Positions 1 to 9,424 are shown, counted from the stretch's first letter. The stretch: 64,000 bases of DNA from Rheinheimera pleomorphica (GCF_011634895.1 NZ_SIRR01000031.1:124001-188000), one strand, 5' to 3'. The notes: a model not told the origin generated them from the sequence alone. A program made the numbers and translations.

Positions 1-1
1 C

Positions 2-27
2 ACACTAGTGTTAAGCCAATACTAGTG
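2..27. promoter_or_regulatory. Palindromic operator candidate before padR
   Basis: A perfect 10-bp palindrome, ACACTAGTGT (2-11), is followed at 21-27 by a second ACTAGTG half-repeat, seven bases before the PadR start codon. Two spaced palindromes directly upstream of a PadR gene fit an autoregulatory operator. PadR proteins commonly repress their own operon (family knowledge). The window edge cuts the region, so the -35 and -10 boxes cannot be judged. Confidence 0.45.
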
Positions 28-34
28 AAACCTT

Positions 35-424
35 ATGCAAGATGACACCCGAGCCAATGACGATGAACTCGTTACGCAACATACCAAAAAATTTCAGAAA
101 GAACTCAGCTCCGGCCTGGTATCGCTGGTGCTGTTGTCGATTCTTGATCAGGCCAAAACAGCCTTGTACGGTTATGAAATAGCCAAACAGTTGCAACATC
201 AGCATGATGAAAAGCCGGGCGCCATCTACCCGGTGCTACGCAACCTGCATGCACGGCAATTAATTCACTGTGAGGTAAAAACCTCTGACAGCGGCCCGCC
301 CCGTAAGTACTACACCATCACCGCTCTGGGCCAGAAAGTCTTAGCGAAGTGGCTAGCCAGCTGGCAAGCCACCCAACACCAGGTCAATAACATAATCAAT
401 GGGCAGTTACACTATGACAACTAA
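35..424 (+). CDS. PadR-family transcriptional regulator
   Basis: This 129-residue protein has a winged-helix DNA-binding domain of the PadR family. The signature runs from the YGYEIAKQL segment (about residues 46-54) through GAIYPVLRNL (about 62-71) to the wing around PPRKYYTIT (about 88-96). PadR proteins are usually dimeric repressors that respond to a small molecule or to envelope stress. The reading frame overlaps the next gene, which encodes a HAAS-domain membrane protein. PadR plus HAAS is a recurrent pairing in which the membrane protein is thought to be a target or partner of the regulator. The effector is unknown. A palindromic site lies just upstream. Confidence 0.88.
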   Translation: MQDDTRANDDELVTQHTKKFQKELSSGLVSLVLLSILDQAKTALYGYEIAKQLQHQHDEKPGAIYPVLRNLHARQLIHCEVKTSDSGPPRKYYTITALGQKVLAKWLASWQATQHQVNNIINGQLHYDN

Positions 425-1277
425 CCAACAGCAACTAGAACACTATCTGGCAGCACTGGAAGATGCCCTGAGCGGTCAAAGCCCGGCACTGATGCAGGAT
501 GCCCTTTACGACGCCAGAAACCACCTGCAAGAGACCATGGCAGAGCACAGTGAGCTGAATTTTTCTGACATCGCCAGCCAGTACGGCTCGCCAGCAGAGG
601 TGGCACAGCAATACATAGCACTGGAGCTGCAAACGCAACAGTTTTTAACCGGTACACCTGCAGCACGCCGTGCCAATGGCTTTTTTCAGCCGTTGTTTGA
701 TAGCCGCAATTACCAGGCACTAGGCTACTTCTTCCTTGCCTGGCCGCTTAGCCTGGCCTATTTTGCCTGGTTTATGCTGGTTGGCATACCGACGATGGCC
801 CTGTCGCTGCTCGGAGTTGGTCTGCCCGTACTGGCGCTATACCTTAAACTGCAGCGCTATTTGGGCTTATTCGAAGGCAAACTGATAAGCAGCTTGCTCG
901 GTGAGCGGATGCCACGACGGCCAGATACCGCCCTGATGGCAAAACGCAGCACCAGCATCCGCGAAAAACTGCTTGGTTATATATCTACCCCGTTGGGTTG
1001 GAAAATAACCCTATACAGCGCCGTGCAATTGCCGCTTAGCAGCGTGTATTTGCTCTGTAGTGTCGGTGTATTTCTGACCGCATGCCTGCTGTTGTTGTCG
1101 CCGCTGGTAGACCCTGTGCTGCACTACTTTTGGCCGACCCTGCCGATTGATATTAACTGGTACTGGTTACCACTGTGCCTGCCAGCCGGTGTCATTGGCC
1201 TGACATTATCGCTTTATCTGGCGGCGGCCTTATCCCGCTTACAGCGCGCTATCGCCCGTGTTCTACTGATTAACTAA
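414..1277 (+). CDS. HAAS-domain (DUF1700-like) membrane protein
   Basis: The N-terminal ~75 residues form a helical HAAS-type domain, with a charged amphipathic helix starting at QQQLEHYLAALEDAL and a later YGSPAEVAQQY segment. After it come about four hydrophobic transmembrane segments (around 740-860 and 1010-1240 in window coordinates). HAAS domains are typically encoded right after PadR regulators. I chose the ATG at 414; an in-frame ATG at 399 would add five residues. Both starts lie inside the end of padR, so translation is probably coupled. The molecular function is unknown and a sensor or regulatory role is inferred from context. Confidence 0.75.
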   Translation: MTTNQQQLEHYLAALEDALSGQSPALMQDALYDARNHLQETMAEHSELNFSDIASQYGSPAEVAQQYIALELQTQQFLTGTPAARRANGFFQPLFDSRNYQALGYFFLAWPLSLAYFAWFMLVGIPTMALSLLGVGLPVLALYLKLQRYLGLFEGKLISSLLGERMPRRPDTALMAKRSTSIREKLLGYISTPLGWKITLYSAVQLPLSSVYLLCSVGVFLTACLLLLSPLVDPVLHYFWPTLPIDINWYWLPLCLPAGVIGLTLSLYLAAALSRLQRAIARVLLIN

Positions 1278-1290
1278 CAAGGAAAGCTCG

Positions 1291-2361
1291 ATGACGCCAT
1301 TACAACGGGCCAGTTTGAACTATCCTATCTCGCTGTTTTTACTACTGAGTTTTGGCTGGACCTGGCTATTCTGGTTTGGCAGCTTATTGTTTAACGACGA
1401 TTGGGCAATACGCAAAATTATCACCGGTATGGGCTTTGGCCCGGCTATTGCTGCCATTGTGCTCAGTGCCCTGCGTGGTAAACGCTGCCTGCAAAATAGT
1501 CGAAAATGGTGGCTCTGGTTTGGCAGCAGCTTTATTCTGCTGTTTATCAGCTATCTGTCGATGCTGCTAACCGGAGACAGCATCAATGCCGCTACTTTTA
1601 TGCAGGCGGTGCCGCCAGGTGTTACACCGGTGAATCTGCTACTTAGTGGCGTATCTGCCGGTATTGGTGCTTTTATCGTAGCGGCCACGCTGGGCGGCGA
1701 AACACCGGTATTCGGTGGCTATCTGAGCCTGACACGCGGCGTAAAGTGGCTACTGTTTGCCAGCTTGCTGCCAGCACTTTGGCTGGTAGCCGGGCTGATG
1801 GTTGCATATCTGCAAGGCGAAGCGCCCGCTGGCATTATGGCAGATCTGAGTTGGCTTACCTGGTTAGGTTATAGTATCCGCTCAGTGCTTTTTACCTTGC
1901 TGGTGGTGGCAATAGGTGAAGAACTCGGCTGGCGTGGCTGGCTGTTACCGGCGCTGCAACAGCGCCTTTCACCGCTTGTCAGTGCAGTATTGTTAGGCAT
2001 TGCCTGGGGGCTGTGGCATTTTCCACTGTTTGTTAACGGTAGCTACAATGAACCACCACAGATGGTGTTTGCCAAGGTCGGTTTATGCATATTTTTGTCG
2101 GTAATTTTCAGCTTTTTTTACAACCGCACTGCCGGTAATGTGCTGGTCGCCATTTTGTTACATACCGCGCTCAACAGCTCGCAACGTTTTATACCGCTGT
2201 CGGAACACATGGGGCTGTTTATGTTAGCCACCATAGTGCTGTTACCTTTTATCGATAAGATGTGGCGAAAAGACCTATCTGCGCTTAGCCGTTATAAAGG
2301 CTGTGTTACAATTTCCTCCACTACCGGGCCAGACAGCAACACTAAGAGTGGTACTGCCTGA
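1291..2361 (+). CDS. CPBP-family intramembrane metalloprotease
   Basis: This 356-residue polytopic membrane protein carries the CPBP (CAAX protease/bacteriocin-processing, Abi) signature. Motif 1 is EELGWRG (Glu210, Glu211, Arg215). Motif 2 is the His in GLWHFP (His243). Motif 3 is HTALN (His291, Asn295). These residues form the intramembrane metal-dependent active site. Family members cleave prenylated or peptide substrates, or act in bacteriocin self-immunity. The gene starts 13 bases after the HAAS gene with an AAGGAAAG ribosome site, so it is probably the third gene of a padR-HAAS-CPBP operon. The substrate is unknown. Confidence 0.85.
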   Translation: MTPLQRASLNYPISLFLLLSFGWTWLFWFGSLLFNDDWAIRKIITGMGFGPAIAAIVLSALRGKRCLQNSRKWWLWFGSSFILLFISYLSMLLTGDSINAATFMQAVPPGVTPVNLLLSGVSAGIGAFIVAATLGGETPVFGGYLSLTRGVKWLLFASLLPALWLVAGLMVAYLQGEAPAGIMADLSWLTWLGYSIRSVLFTLLVVAIGEELGWRGWLLPALQQRLSPLVSAVLLGIAWGLWHFPLFVNGSYNEPPQMVFAKVGLCIFLSVIFSFFYNRTAGNVLVAILLHTALNSSQRFIPLSEHMGLFMLATIVLLPFIDKMWRKDLSALSRYKGCVTISSTTGPDSNTKSGTA

Positions 2362-2407
2362 CAGCCCCATTTTGCGCTTATCGCGCCGTGCACGAACAGG
2401 AGTTTTT

Positions 2408-2809
2408 ATGAGAATGTTACATACCATGCTACGCGTGGGAAACCTGGAAAAATCTATCGCCTTTTACACTGAAGTATTGGGCATGAAACTATTACGGCAG
2501 TCGGAAAATACCGAGTACAAATACACGCTGGCCTTTGTTGGTTATGGTGATGAAACGGAAAACACCGTGCTGGAGCTGACCTACAACTGGGGCACCGACA
2601 GCTATGATTTAGGCACTGCCTTTGGCCATATTGCGCTGGAAGTAGATAACGTTTATGACGCCTGCGATAAAATTCGCGCTAAAGGTGGCGTAATAAGCCG
2701 CGAACCGGGCCCGGTAAAAGGCGGCACCACCGAGATTGCTTTTGTACGTGACCCGGATAATTACGCTATTGAGCTTATTCAGAAAAAAGCCCATTACGAT
2801 AAGCTGTAA
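2408..2809 (+). CDS. gloA: Lactoylglutathione lyase (glyoxalase I)
   Basis: GloA converts the hemithioacetal of methylglyoxal and glutathione to S-lactoylglutathione, the first step of cytosolic methylglyoxal detoxification. The 133 residues match the Ni-dependent bacterial type. The expected metal ligands are His5 (MRMLHTM), Glu56 (LELTYNWG), His74 (FGHIALEVD) and Glu122 (YAIELIQ), and [10 protein letters not shown] and FVRDPD are also present. I chose the ATG at 2408 because AGGAG lies six bases before it and the family begins MR-LHTML. An upstream in-frame extension to 2303 lacks family similarity and overlaps the preceding gene. Confidence 0.97.
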   Translation: MRMLHTMLRVGNLEKSIAFYTEVLGMKLLRQSENTEYKYTLAFVGYGDETENTVLELTYNWGTDSYDLGTAFGHIALEVDNVYDACDKIRAKGGVISREPGPVKGGTTEIAFVRDPDNYAIELIQKKAHYDKL

Positions 2810-2812
2810 TAC

Positions 2813-3631
2813 TTAGTCAGGCGTTCGTTTGTGTTGTTTACGCGCGAACGCCTCCAAACGCTGAATAATCGGCTCGGCATAAACCGGCTGATACAACTTG
2901 CGCATAGTGCCATCACGGTAACTTTGCTCCAGTGCCTGCTGCCAGCGCTGAATGCGTTCGTCAGACACATCAGGAGAAAAGGCCAGGTAACGTTTACGCT
3001 CCGTCAGATGGCGCACGGCAACCAGTTCGTAGCCGGCGCGGGTCACATCTTTGCTGTATTCTGGCAGGATATATTCAGTGATCGCCATCAAATCAACCCG
3101 GCCGTAAATCAGCATATCCAGACATTCGCCTGATTTACTGGTAAGGATAAGATTACGCCCTTCGGTAAAGCCAAAGCGTTTGATGTCCTGTGCTGTTACG
3201 GCATTACGATAACTGCAGGCGATAAGTTTACCCGGCAGCGACAACTCCGTCGCCTCTATGCCTAATCGATGCTTTAAGCCATACAGCTTTATGCTGTAGT
3301 GCATCAAAGGGCCAACCCATTTAAACCAGCTTTCCCGCTCTGCCGTACGCACTGTTTCAAACAACGCTACATTATTGGCATTGCGGGCAATACTCAGCGC
3401 CCGCCCCCATGGCATAAGTTCTGGTGTGCCAGACTCCCCCAGCTGCCTTTGTACATGTTTGATCAGCTCAACGGTTACCCCGCTTACTTCGCCCTGCGCA
3501 TTCAGATACTGACCCGGCGGGCTATGCTCAGTTAATAATCGAACAGATACTGTCGTTTCAGCTGCCAGCGCAAGCGGTGTGGCAGAAAAAGTTAACAATA
3601 GAGCAAATATTAGTCGGATAGTACCGTTCAT
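2813..3631 (-). CDS. Periplasmic amino-acid-binding-like protein (SBP family 3)
   Basis: A Sec signal peptide (about residues 1-24, cleavage after ALAA) precedes a two-lobed solute-binding fold of bacterial extracellular solute-binding protein family 3. Recognisable pieces are LLTEHSPPGQYLN at the N-terminal lobe, GEVSGVTVELIKHV, and a C-terminal LEQSYRDGTMRKLYQPVY segment typical of this fold. No permease or ATPase gene is nearby, so it may work alone or as a sensor-like protein rather than as part of an import system. It converges on gloA with only three bases between the two stops, and no terminator hairpin is visible there. Confidence 0.72.
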   Translation of the reverse strand: MNGTIRLIFALLLTFSATPLALAAETTVSVRLLTEHSPPGQYLNAQGEVSGVTVELIKHVQRQLGESGTPELMPWGRALSIARNANNVALFETVRTAERESWFKWVGPLMHYSIKLYGLKHRLGIEATELSLPGKLIACSYRNAVTAQDIKRFGFTEGRNLILTSKSGECLDMLIYGRVDLMAITEYILPEYSKDVTRAGYELVAVRHLTERKRYLAFSPDVSDERIQRWQQALEQSYRDGTMRKLYQPVYAEPIIQRLEAFARKQHKRTPD

Positions 3632-3723
3632 CCGTCACCGGGTTGTCTTTAAAATCAAGCACTAAGAATACAAAGTTTTTATCACATGCGACAGTAGCAC
3701 GTACAGCAAAAATTGGGCTTTTG

Positions 3724-4617
3724 TTAATCAAGCGTAATCAGCACTTTTTCATTCAACGACATCGCCAGGTTATTGTCGTAATAGGCTGCCTCATTGATAA
3801 AGGTTGGGTATACCGTGGTATCACCGTCGTAATAGATTTCCGTGCCGTCAAACAGGGTGAAAATGGGGTCGCCGGGATGTATTGGCTGATAATCATTGTC
3901 CTGCACATTTTTATGTACCATACCAATGCGCTCGCCCTTCTCATTCATTGGCAGTTTAATGCTGTGCAGATAACGGAACGCCTCGGTATGCTTTGGCAGC
4001 TCAGGCAGATTGTTGCGGTTGTAAAGTTCGACAAAATCCAAAATATGCTGTGTCATGCGGTGCATCAGTTCAAGCACATCCTGGCGCAGCACTGACTGCG
4101 GTTGCGGCCCCACTTCCACCAGCACACCATAACGGCCCAGGGTACACATTAGTGCATGATCGTCTGCAGCAAAGTGGTCTTCATCGCGCGAGATAATCGC
4201 TTCAGGCATTTTCATTTTTACGTAAGCCGCCAGCTTGTTATAAAAAACCCCGGCCTGGGTCAAAATTAAACAGGCGCCCATATTGCTGGTAGTGTTGTGT
4301 AAATCGATCAGTAAATCGGTTTTGGCATTACCTTTGGGGCCTAACTGCGCATTAAGCACCTTAGCACGGCTTTGTTCATAGTCAGCTAATGCCGGGTTGG
4401 CTAAATCGGCAGTTTTAAACTGGCGGTTTAAATCACTGTGTAAATAGCGCTTATTGGCATAATGCGCCTCCGGGTTAGCCCACAGCAATTCAGTGCTAAA
4501 ACTGCTGCGATGAGCTTGCTCAGGACGGGCCTGATACTGCTTAATTAAATAAATGCCGGAAAACTCGTTGCCATGAACGCCGCCAACAATAGCGACTTGT
4601 TGTATTTTATCTGTCAC
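3724..4617 (-). CDS. Aspartoacylase / N-acyl amino acid deacylase
   Basis: This is a zinc carboxypeptidase-like deacylase of the aspartoacylase (AspA/AstE) family, predicted to release acetate or another acyl group from N-acylated amino acids. Visible zinc and substrate motifs are GGVHGNE near residue 12-18, the Arg/Asn motif DLNRQF around residue 62-67, the histidine in LLIDLHNTTSNMG around residue 105, and the catalytic Glu region VLVEVGPQ around 165-172. The length of 297 residues is normal. The gene stands alone with 106 bases to the preceding coding region. The exact substrate (N-acetylaspartate or an aromatic N-acyl amino acid) cannot be read from the sequence. Confidence 0.85.
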   Translation of the reverse strand: MTDKIQQVAIVGGVHGNEFSGIYLIKQYQARPEQAHRSSFSTELLWANPEAHYANKRYLHSDLNRQFKTADLANPALADYEQSRAKVLNAQLGPKGNAKTDLLIDLHNTTSNMGACLILTQAGVFYNKLAAYVKMKMPEAIISRDEDHFAADDHALMCTLGRYGVLVEVGPQPQSVLRQDVLELMHRMTQHILDFVELYNRNNLPELPKHTEAFRYLHSIKLPMNEKGERIGMVHKNVQDNDYQPIHPGDPIFTLFDGTEIYYDGDTTVYPTFINEAAYYDNNLAMSLNEKVLITLD

Positions 4618-4758
4618 TTTGCATGCCCCAGTAACTAATGCTAAGCCTGAGCTTAGCCTAAATCAAAGGCGGTATTATGACCAGAGCGCGACTAAAAAAG
4701 AATAGATAAAGAATTAAAATGCAGTTTTATAGAATATAAATTCGACAAAGGCTAGTCG

Positions 4759-4965
4759 CTAGGCAGCTGGCTGAGCTAAATCAAAGCGATTATCGGCTAA
4801 GCGCACTAACTCGTTATGCAAAATTTGCTGGGCCTGACAGGTACATTTGCCACACTGAGTGCCAAGACCGGTGCACATTTTCAGCTCACGCATGCTGGAT
4901 ACGCCCTCAGCCACTTTTTGCTTAATGGTTTTATCAGTTACAGCTTTGCATAAACAGACGTACAT
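4759..4965 (-). CDS. bfd: Bacterioferritin-associated ferredoxin
   Basis: This small [2Fe-2S] protein of 68 residues has the Bfd cysteine pattern: C4-x-C6 at the N-terminus and C38-x2-C41 in the GTQCGKC loop, plus extra cysteines at 31 and 43. Bfd reduces and mobilises iron from bacterioferritin. I chose the ATG at 4965, with GGAGTG upstream, because the family begins MYVCLC. A longer reading frame to 5088 runs back across an unrelated promoter and a terminator hairpin. A possible Fur-type site lies about 40 bases upstream. No bacterioferritin gene is in this window. Confidence 0.93.
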   Translation of the reverse strand: MYVCLCKAVTDKTIKQKVAEGVSSMRELKMCTGLGTQCGKCTCQAQQILHNELVRLADNRFDLAQPAA

Positions 4966-5001
4966 AACAGCACTCCGGTAACAGTACGCCAGCATTTTAA
5001 T

Positions 5002-5026
5002 ATTATTAAGAACTATTATCAATAGT
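5002..5026 (-). promoter_or_regulatory. Possible Fur-type iron box before bfd
   Basis: The AT-rich stretch before bfd reads TATTGATAATAGTT on the gene strand and contains a perfect palindrome ACTATT-ATC-AATAGT (5012-5026). One Fur half-site, TGATAAT, matches exactly and its partner matches only partly. Bfd genes are widely iron-repressed (family knowledge). The assignment is therefore plausible but not strong. Confidence 0.35.
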
Positions 5027-5053
5027 ATTTGTGAAGTTGAACTGTTACTAATA

Positions 5054-5080
5054 ACAACGCCCGCTTTTTGCGGGCGTTGT
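5054..5080 (-). terminator. Hairpin after ABC permease gene
   Basis: A perfect 11-bp stem, ACAACGCCCGC/GCGGGCGTTGT, with a five-base loop lies 24 bases past the stop of the minus-strand ABC permease gene. The following tract is T-rich but interrupted, so it is a moderate intrinsic terminator. Confidence 0.7.
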
Positions 5081-5103
5081 GCTGTCATAGCAAGATGTCA
5101 GTG

Positions 5104-6306
5104 TTAGCGGAACAACACTTTCTCTTGCTGAAACCAGTGTACGCAGAAACCAATAGCCGCCGCCGCCAGCAGCAGTGTAGAGCCAAAAATCAGCGCCAGC
5201 ATCATATAATCCGCCGTGCCTTTGATCAGTTCTTTAATTGCCAGCGCCACATTCATTATCGGTACCAGTGCCGTTTTAGTATTTAACTCAACCCCCGGCA
5301 TCATGGCAGCAACCAGTGGCAGAAAAATCATAATCGATAACGGGCTAATGTAATTCTGCGCTTCTTTAAAGGTGCGGGCATAAATCGATATTGCCAGCAA
5401 CAAGGCGGCAAATACGGCCGATATCGGTAACAGCAGCGAGAAAATAAGCACCAGCTCAGTGATAGCTATAGCCGACATTGCTTCTTGTACTACCGCCATC
5501 CCCGCAAAAGAGCCGATAATAGCGCCCCAGATACCGAAGCTACCGACGGTGATCAGCGCACCTACCAGTCCGGTGGTTAACACGGTTAAAAACTTACCCA
5601 GCACGATACTTACCCGGCTGATTGGGCAAATCAGTAAGGTTTCCAGCGTGCCTCGTTCTTTTTCACCGGCGCCCATATCTATTGCCGGGTATGACGCCCC
5701 CAGCAGACACAGCGGAATAAGGATATAGGCGATAATAGCGCCAAACTTTTCACCGATATTTTCCCGTTTGGCGGCGGTATCCACTTTTTGCACATCTACC
5801 GGTTTAATAATCGCGGTTAGCTTAGCCGGGTCGACATTAAGTTGCGTCAGCGTCTCACGCTGCAATTGTTCATTAAAGTCGGCGACAATTTCAGAGAAAT
5901 AACGGTACATAAAGTCAAACTGCGACGACTGGTTATAAATGATTTGCCACTGCGCCTGTTCGACGTTGGCGCGTTTGGTATTAAAATCAGCTGGGATAAC
6001 AATGGCCACATCAAACTCATCATTGCGAATAGCGGCAATTAAATCCGCCTGGCTGGTTTTTTCGGTCGTCAGTTGCTTAAAGTTCTTATGGTAAAACAGC
6101 GCCTCAGCAAACTGTGGTGCCTGTGTCGCGTTCACAATGACATAGCGGTGCTGCTCTTGCATGGCTTTGTTAGTGGTGCTGGATAGCACCAGCCCCATCA
6201 CACCGAAAATAACCGGAAAGATAAAAATCGGCAGCAGGATCACAAAAATCAGTGTCTTTTTATCACGCATCAGCTCGGTAAGCTCTTTAAAATACACCTG
6301 CCACAT
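5104..6306 (-). CDS. ABC-2 type exporter permease (NatB-like)
   Basis: This 400-residue membrane protein has one N-terminal transmembrane helix (about residues 18-40), a large extracytoplasmic domain (about 45-180) and a cluster of five to six helices at the C-terminal half. That is the NatB/ABC-2 permease topology. The GAGEKERGTLETLL segment (about 210-223) is the typical ABC-2 coupling region. Its start codon overlaps the stop of the ATPase gene by one base (TAATG), so the two are translationally coupled. NatAB of Bacillus exports sodium, but the substrate here is only inferred and could be another small cation or compound. Confidence 0.88.
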   Translation of the reverse strand: MWQVYFKELTELMRDKKTLIFVILLPIFIFPVIFGVMGLVLSSTTNKAMQEQHRYVIVNATQAPQFAEALFYHKNFKQLTTEKTSQADLIAAIRNDEFDVAIVIPADFNTKRANVEQAQWQIIYNQSSQFDFMYRYFSEIVADFNEQLQRETLTQLNVDPAKLTAIIKPVDVQKVDTAAKRENIGEKFGAIIAYILIPLCLLGASYPAIDMGAGEKERGTLETLLICPISRVSIVLGKFLTVLTTGLVGALITVGSFGIWGAIIGSFAGMAVVQEAMSAIAITELVLIFSLLLPISAVFAALLLAISIYARTFKEAQNYISPLSIMIFLPLVAAMMPGVELNTKTALVPIMNVALAIKELIKGTADYMMLALIFGSTLLLAAAAIGFCVHWFQQEKVLFR

Positions 6307-7112
6307 TATGCTGCTCCTTGCTGTTGTAATTGTTGTGTCCCATTTAGCACAGACAAAAAGGCTTCACGCAGATCACCGTTATCCGATAGCGTTTTAAATT
6401 GCGTGATATCACCGGAAAATGCACTCACGCCTTTATCAATCACCACCACGCGGTCACACAAAGACGCCACTTCATCTAAATGATGGGTAGAAAAAATAAC
6501 CGGCGTACCCGCGGCTTTTAAGCCTTTAATAAAATCCAGTACCGTTTGCACTGTCATGATATCCAACCCTGTGGTTGGCTCATCCAGAATAACCACTTTC
6601 GGGCTATGTACCACAGCACGGGCAATGGCGGTTTTTTGCTTCATACCGGTCGACATATTGTCAGCACGGCGGTTGGCAAAATCGTGCATATTTAACAGGC
6701 TAAATAACTCATCGATACGCTGCTTTAGTGCTTTTTCGCTCATACCGTGTAAACGGCCAAAATAGGCGATATTTTCAAAGGCGCTAAGCTTGCCGTATAA
6801 ACCGGTATCGGCGGATAAAAAGCCTATCTGCTGGCGTGCCTTGACCGGCTGTTTTAGCACATCTACGCCGTTTAACAGCACTGAGCCGGCATCCGGTTTT
6901 AATGCGGTAGATAACATGCGTAAGGTGGTGGTTTTACCGGCGCCATTAGGGCCCAATAGGCCTAATACCTCACCCTCACCGCAATGAAAGCTGACATTAC
7001 GCACGGAGTGAAATGCGTCTTTGCTATAACGTACATCCTGTTTTTCCGTGTCGGATAACTTATTATTTTTACTCAGCGCAAAGGCTTTCGCCAAATCCTT
7101 AATTTCAATCAT
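6306..7112 (-). CDS. ABC transporter ATP-binding protein (NatA-like)
   Basis: This ATPase subunit pairs with the NatB-like permease immediately downstream. The nucleotide-binding domain shows Walker A GPNGAGKTTT, a signature motif with the variant sequence MSTGMKQK in place of LSGGQ, Walker B VVILDEPTTGLD, and the switch histidine in FSTHHLDE. The variant signature is common among DrrA/NatA-type exporters. I chose the ATG at 7112 (MIEIKDL), preceded by AGGACG. An in-frame start at 7142 would add ten residues that do not look like the family. The 231 bases upstream hold no gene that I can support. Confidence 0.9.
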   Translation of the reverse strand: MIEIKDLAKAFALSKNNKLSDTEKQDVRYSKDAFHSVRNVSFHCGEGEVLGLLGPNGAGKTTTLRMLSTALKPDAGSVLLNGVDVLKQPVKARQQIGFLSADTGLYGKLSAFENIAYFGRLHGMSEKALKQRIDELFSLLNMHDFANRRADNMSTGMKQKTAIARAVVHSPKVVILDEPTTGLDIMTVQTVLDFIKGLKAAGTPVIFSTHHLDEVASLCDRVVVIDKGVSAFSGDITQFKTLSDNGDLREAFLSVLNGTQQLQQQGAA

Positions 7113-7343
7113 GCAAGCGTCCTGTTGTCGAAGCTGCGCCACCCGGACGCAGCCATAAAAATCGGTAAAAAAACCAAGCAGTTACTGTACTTATTATTGT
7201 CACCGCCCGTAACGGCTTCGCCCGGCAAAGACGTTAGCCTTTGATTATCAGGAAGTAGCCGCTGGTTAGCAATTTGTTTAGCGAATGAATGCCTCAGAAA
7301 ACTGTAAGCGGGTGTAAAATAACCACTCTCTGTCGCTAGCCGC

Positions 7344-9317
7344 TTACTGTTGTAATGTTACTGTTGGCTGGCGTTGTTGCCGCCATAGCTCTGGCCTGGC
7401 TTGCAAATAGGCAATAAAGGCCTGAGCGGCAACCTTGCAATCCACGCCTTTGCTATCGCATGGCAAAGCCTGAAGATTCTGATAACGGGCACTAAACGAC
7501 GGCTTGCCACTGCTATCGGCTTTTGCTTCAACTTTGGTTACCGGATACAACGCGGGTTGCTGCTGGCGCAGGATCATATCGACCCGATCAGTTTGCGCTG
7601 CCTGTAACTGCTGCAACAACTGCCAGCCGTCATTACCATCGGCCAGATAACTGGTGGTGACTAAGCTATAGCGGGCATCATGTTCAAGCGGTTGCCACTG
7701 CCCGTTTTGCTGAATATCCAATTGCGTAAGCTGTACGCTAGCCGGCCCGGTTTGTTTGGCAATATAACGGATGCCAGCAACATAAGGATATTTACCGGTA
7801 TGAGCACCTGCCACCACAGACTGACTGATAATGCCGGTCAGTAAGGCGCTAAGCTCACTGCCTTTAATACTCAGCACACTCAGCGGCGTATTAAACGGTA
7901 ACACCTCCAGGCGGATATTGCCCTCACGCACTTCACCGGCTGGCAGCGGCGCGCGGATATTACCGGCACCGATCAGCGCCAGCTGCACCGGCTTTTTCAT
8001 CAGATGCTGCACATCATCAGTATTGACGTACCATAACATGGCATCGGCAATATGACCTGCAAGCTTGGAGCCATGCTGGTCACTGCCGCCCGAGCCAGGC
8101 AGGCGCACATGGGGTATTTCGGCATGGGTTACACTGATTATCTCGCCATAGGCCGCTCGCACCGCTGGCAAATAGTGGTTATCCAGCACAGCGCGCAGCC
8201 TGACATCTTCATCCACAACCGCCGTGCCCGATAAGTTAGCGACAAAACGCTCCGTCGCCTGCTGTGTTTGCGTATCAATACGGCTGTTTTCACTACGTCG
8301 CGCTGAGCTGAAATAATCGCGCCCGGCCAGTAAGGTATTGCCGCCTGTACAAAAGGTTAGCTGCCCTCTGCGGTTAAAGCTCAGCTCGGCCTGCCCTACT
8401 GCCTGGGCAAACTGACCGGCTTGTACCACACAGGTGCGGCCAACCCCATCAGGATTGGTAACAACCTCGGCATAGGGCCGCTGCTGACCTAAATACCAGT
8501 GGCGAAAATCGCCCAGCAGGCTGTGCGAATGCCCGCCGACTATCGCATCGATACCATTAACCGCTGCTGCCAGCGCCAAATCGCGCTGATGGCCAAGATG
8601 CGTCAGTGCAATAATATGCTTCACGCCCTGCTGCTGCAGGCTATCGACGGTGCGCTGCGCTGAAGCCACTTCGCTGTCAAACACCAGGGCACCGGTGTCC
8701 GGCGAGATAGCGCGCATATCTTCCAGTGCCAACCCCAATACCGCCACCAGCTCACGCCCTGCTGCTGCACTAACGGATTCGACCGCAGTTAATTGATTGT
8801 TTTCTAATGCAAATAGCTGATAAGGCGTTAAATTAGCACGCTTTGCCAGTAGCGGCTCGTTCGAGGTGTCGACATTGGCCGCCAGCACGGGGAAGTTTAC
8901 CTTGTCGACAAAATCGGCCAGTTTAGCCAGGCCAATATCAAACTCGTGATTGCCCAGCGCCATCGCATCAATATTCATCCGGTTCAGGATATCGATATTA
9001 ATGCGCTGCTCAAACAGCTCAAAATAGGCGCTGCCTTTAAAGGCATCGCCGCCGTGTAAAAATAGCGCGGGTATTGCATCTTGCCGGGCTTGCTGACGCA
9101 ATTGCTCAGCTTTTGTCAGCAAACGCGGATGACCGCCAATATAGGTATAAACCGGCTGGCCATTACCGGCTTTAAAGGCCGCCGGGCTTGGGTCAAAATG
9201 CGAATGGGTGTCGTTAATATGGATAAGGCGAAGCGTCAGGCCGCTTTGAACGCCGGATGGTGCGGCACAGCCGACAAGAAAAAACACTGAACATAACGCA
9301 GTTTGCAGCAAGCGCAT
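7344..9317 (-). CDS. 5'-nucleotidase/UDP-sugar hydrolase-like lipoprotein
   Basis: This is a UshA-type metallophosphoesterase of about 657 residues. It has the N-terminal calcineurin-like domain, with motifs HINDTHSH, GNHEFD and GGHSHS for the two-metal site, and the C-terminal 5'-nucleotidase domain (from about residue 370). The chosen start (9317) gives a lipoprotein signal peptide ending in LVG-Cys17, so the enzyme is probably lipid-anchored in the envelope. A longer reading frame to 9410 would bury that signal. It likely hydrolyses extracellular nucleotides to supply nucleosides and phosphate. The gene stands between the ABC exporter and the GGDEF gene, both on the same strand, without clear co-regulation. 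Confidence 0.9.
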   Translation of the reverse strand: MRLLQTALCSVFFLVGCAAPSGVQSGLTLRLIHINDTHSHFDPSPAAFKAGNGQPVYTYIGGHPRLLTKAEQLRQQARQDAIPALFLHGGDAFKGSAYFELFEQRINIDILNRMNIDAMALGNHEFDIGLAKLADFVDKVNFPVLAANVDTSNEPLLAKRANLTPYQLFALENNQLTAVESVSAAAGRELVAVLGLALEDMRAISPDTGALVFDSEVASAQRTVDSLQQQGVKHIIALTHLGHQRDLALAAAVNGIDAIVGGHSHSLLGDFRHWYLGQQRPYAEVVTNPDGVGRTCVVQAGQFAQAVGQAELSFNRRGQLTFCTGGNTLLAGRDYFSSARRSENSRIDTQTQQATERFVANLSGTAVVDEDVRLRAVLDNHYLPAVRAAYGEIISVTHAEIPHVRLPGSGGSDQHGSKLAGHIADAMLWYVNTDDVQHLMKKPVQLALIGAGNIRAPLPAGEVREGNIRLEVLPFNTPLSVLSIKGSELSALLTGIISQSVVAGAHTGKYPYVAGIRYIAKQTGPASVQLTQLDIQQNGQWQPLEHDARYSLVTTSYLADGNDGWQLLQQLQAAQTDRVDMILRQQQPALYPVTKVEAKADSSGKPSFSARYQNLQALPCDSKGVDCKVAAQAFIAYLQARPELWRQQRQPTVTLQQ

Positions 9318-9424
9318 AAAGACTAAACCTGTATTGTTGACGGAAAACAGTAAACGGTCGGCCACCTTAAGCAGAAAAGGCGTTGGTCTCAAGTGATAAT
9401 AGCATGACACTGTGCAATAAACGC

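Noticed and set aside
421-720. Minus-strand frames opposite the HAAS gene
   Set aside because: Antisense to a supported gene, low-complexity composition and no start signals.
3643-4095. 150-residue plus-strand frame
   Set aside because: It lies antisense to the aspartoacylase gene, whose motifs are clear, and has no domain of its own.
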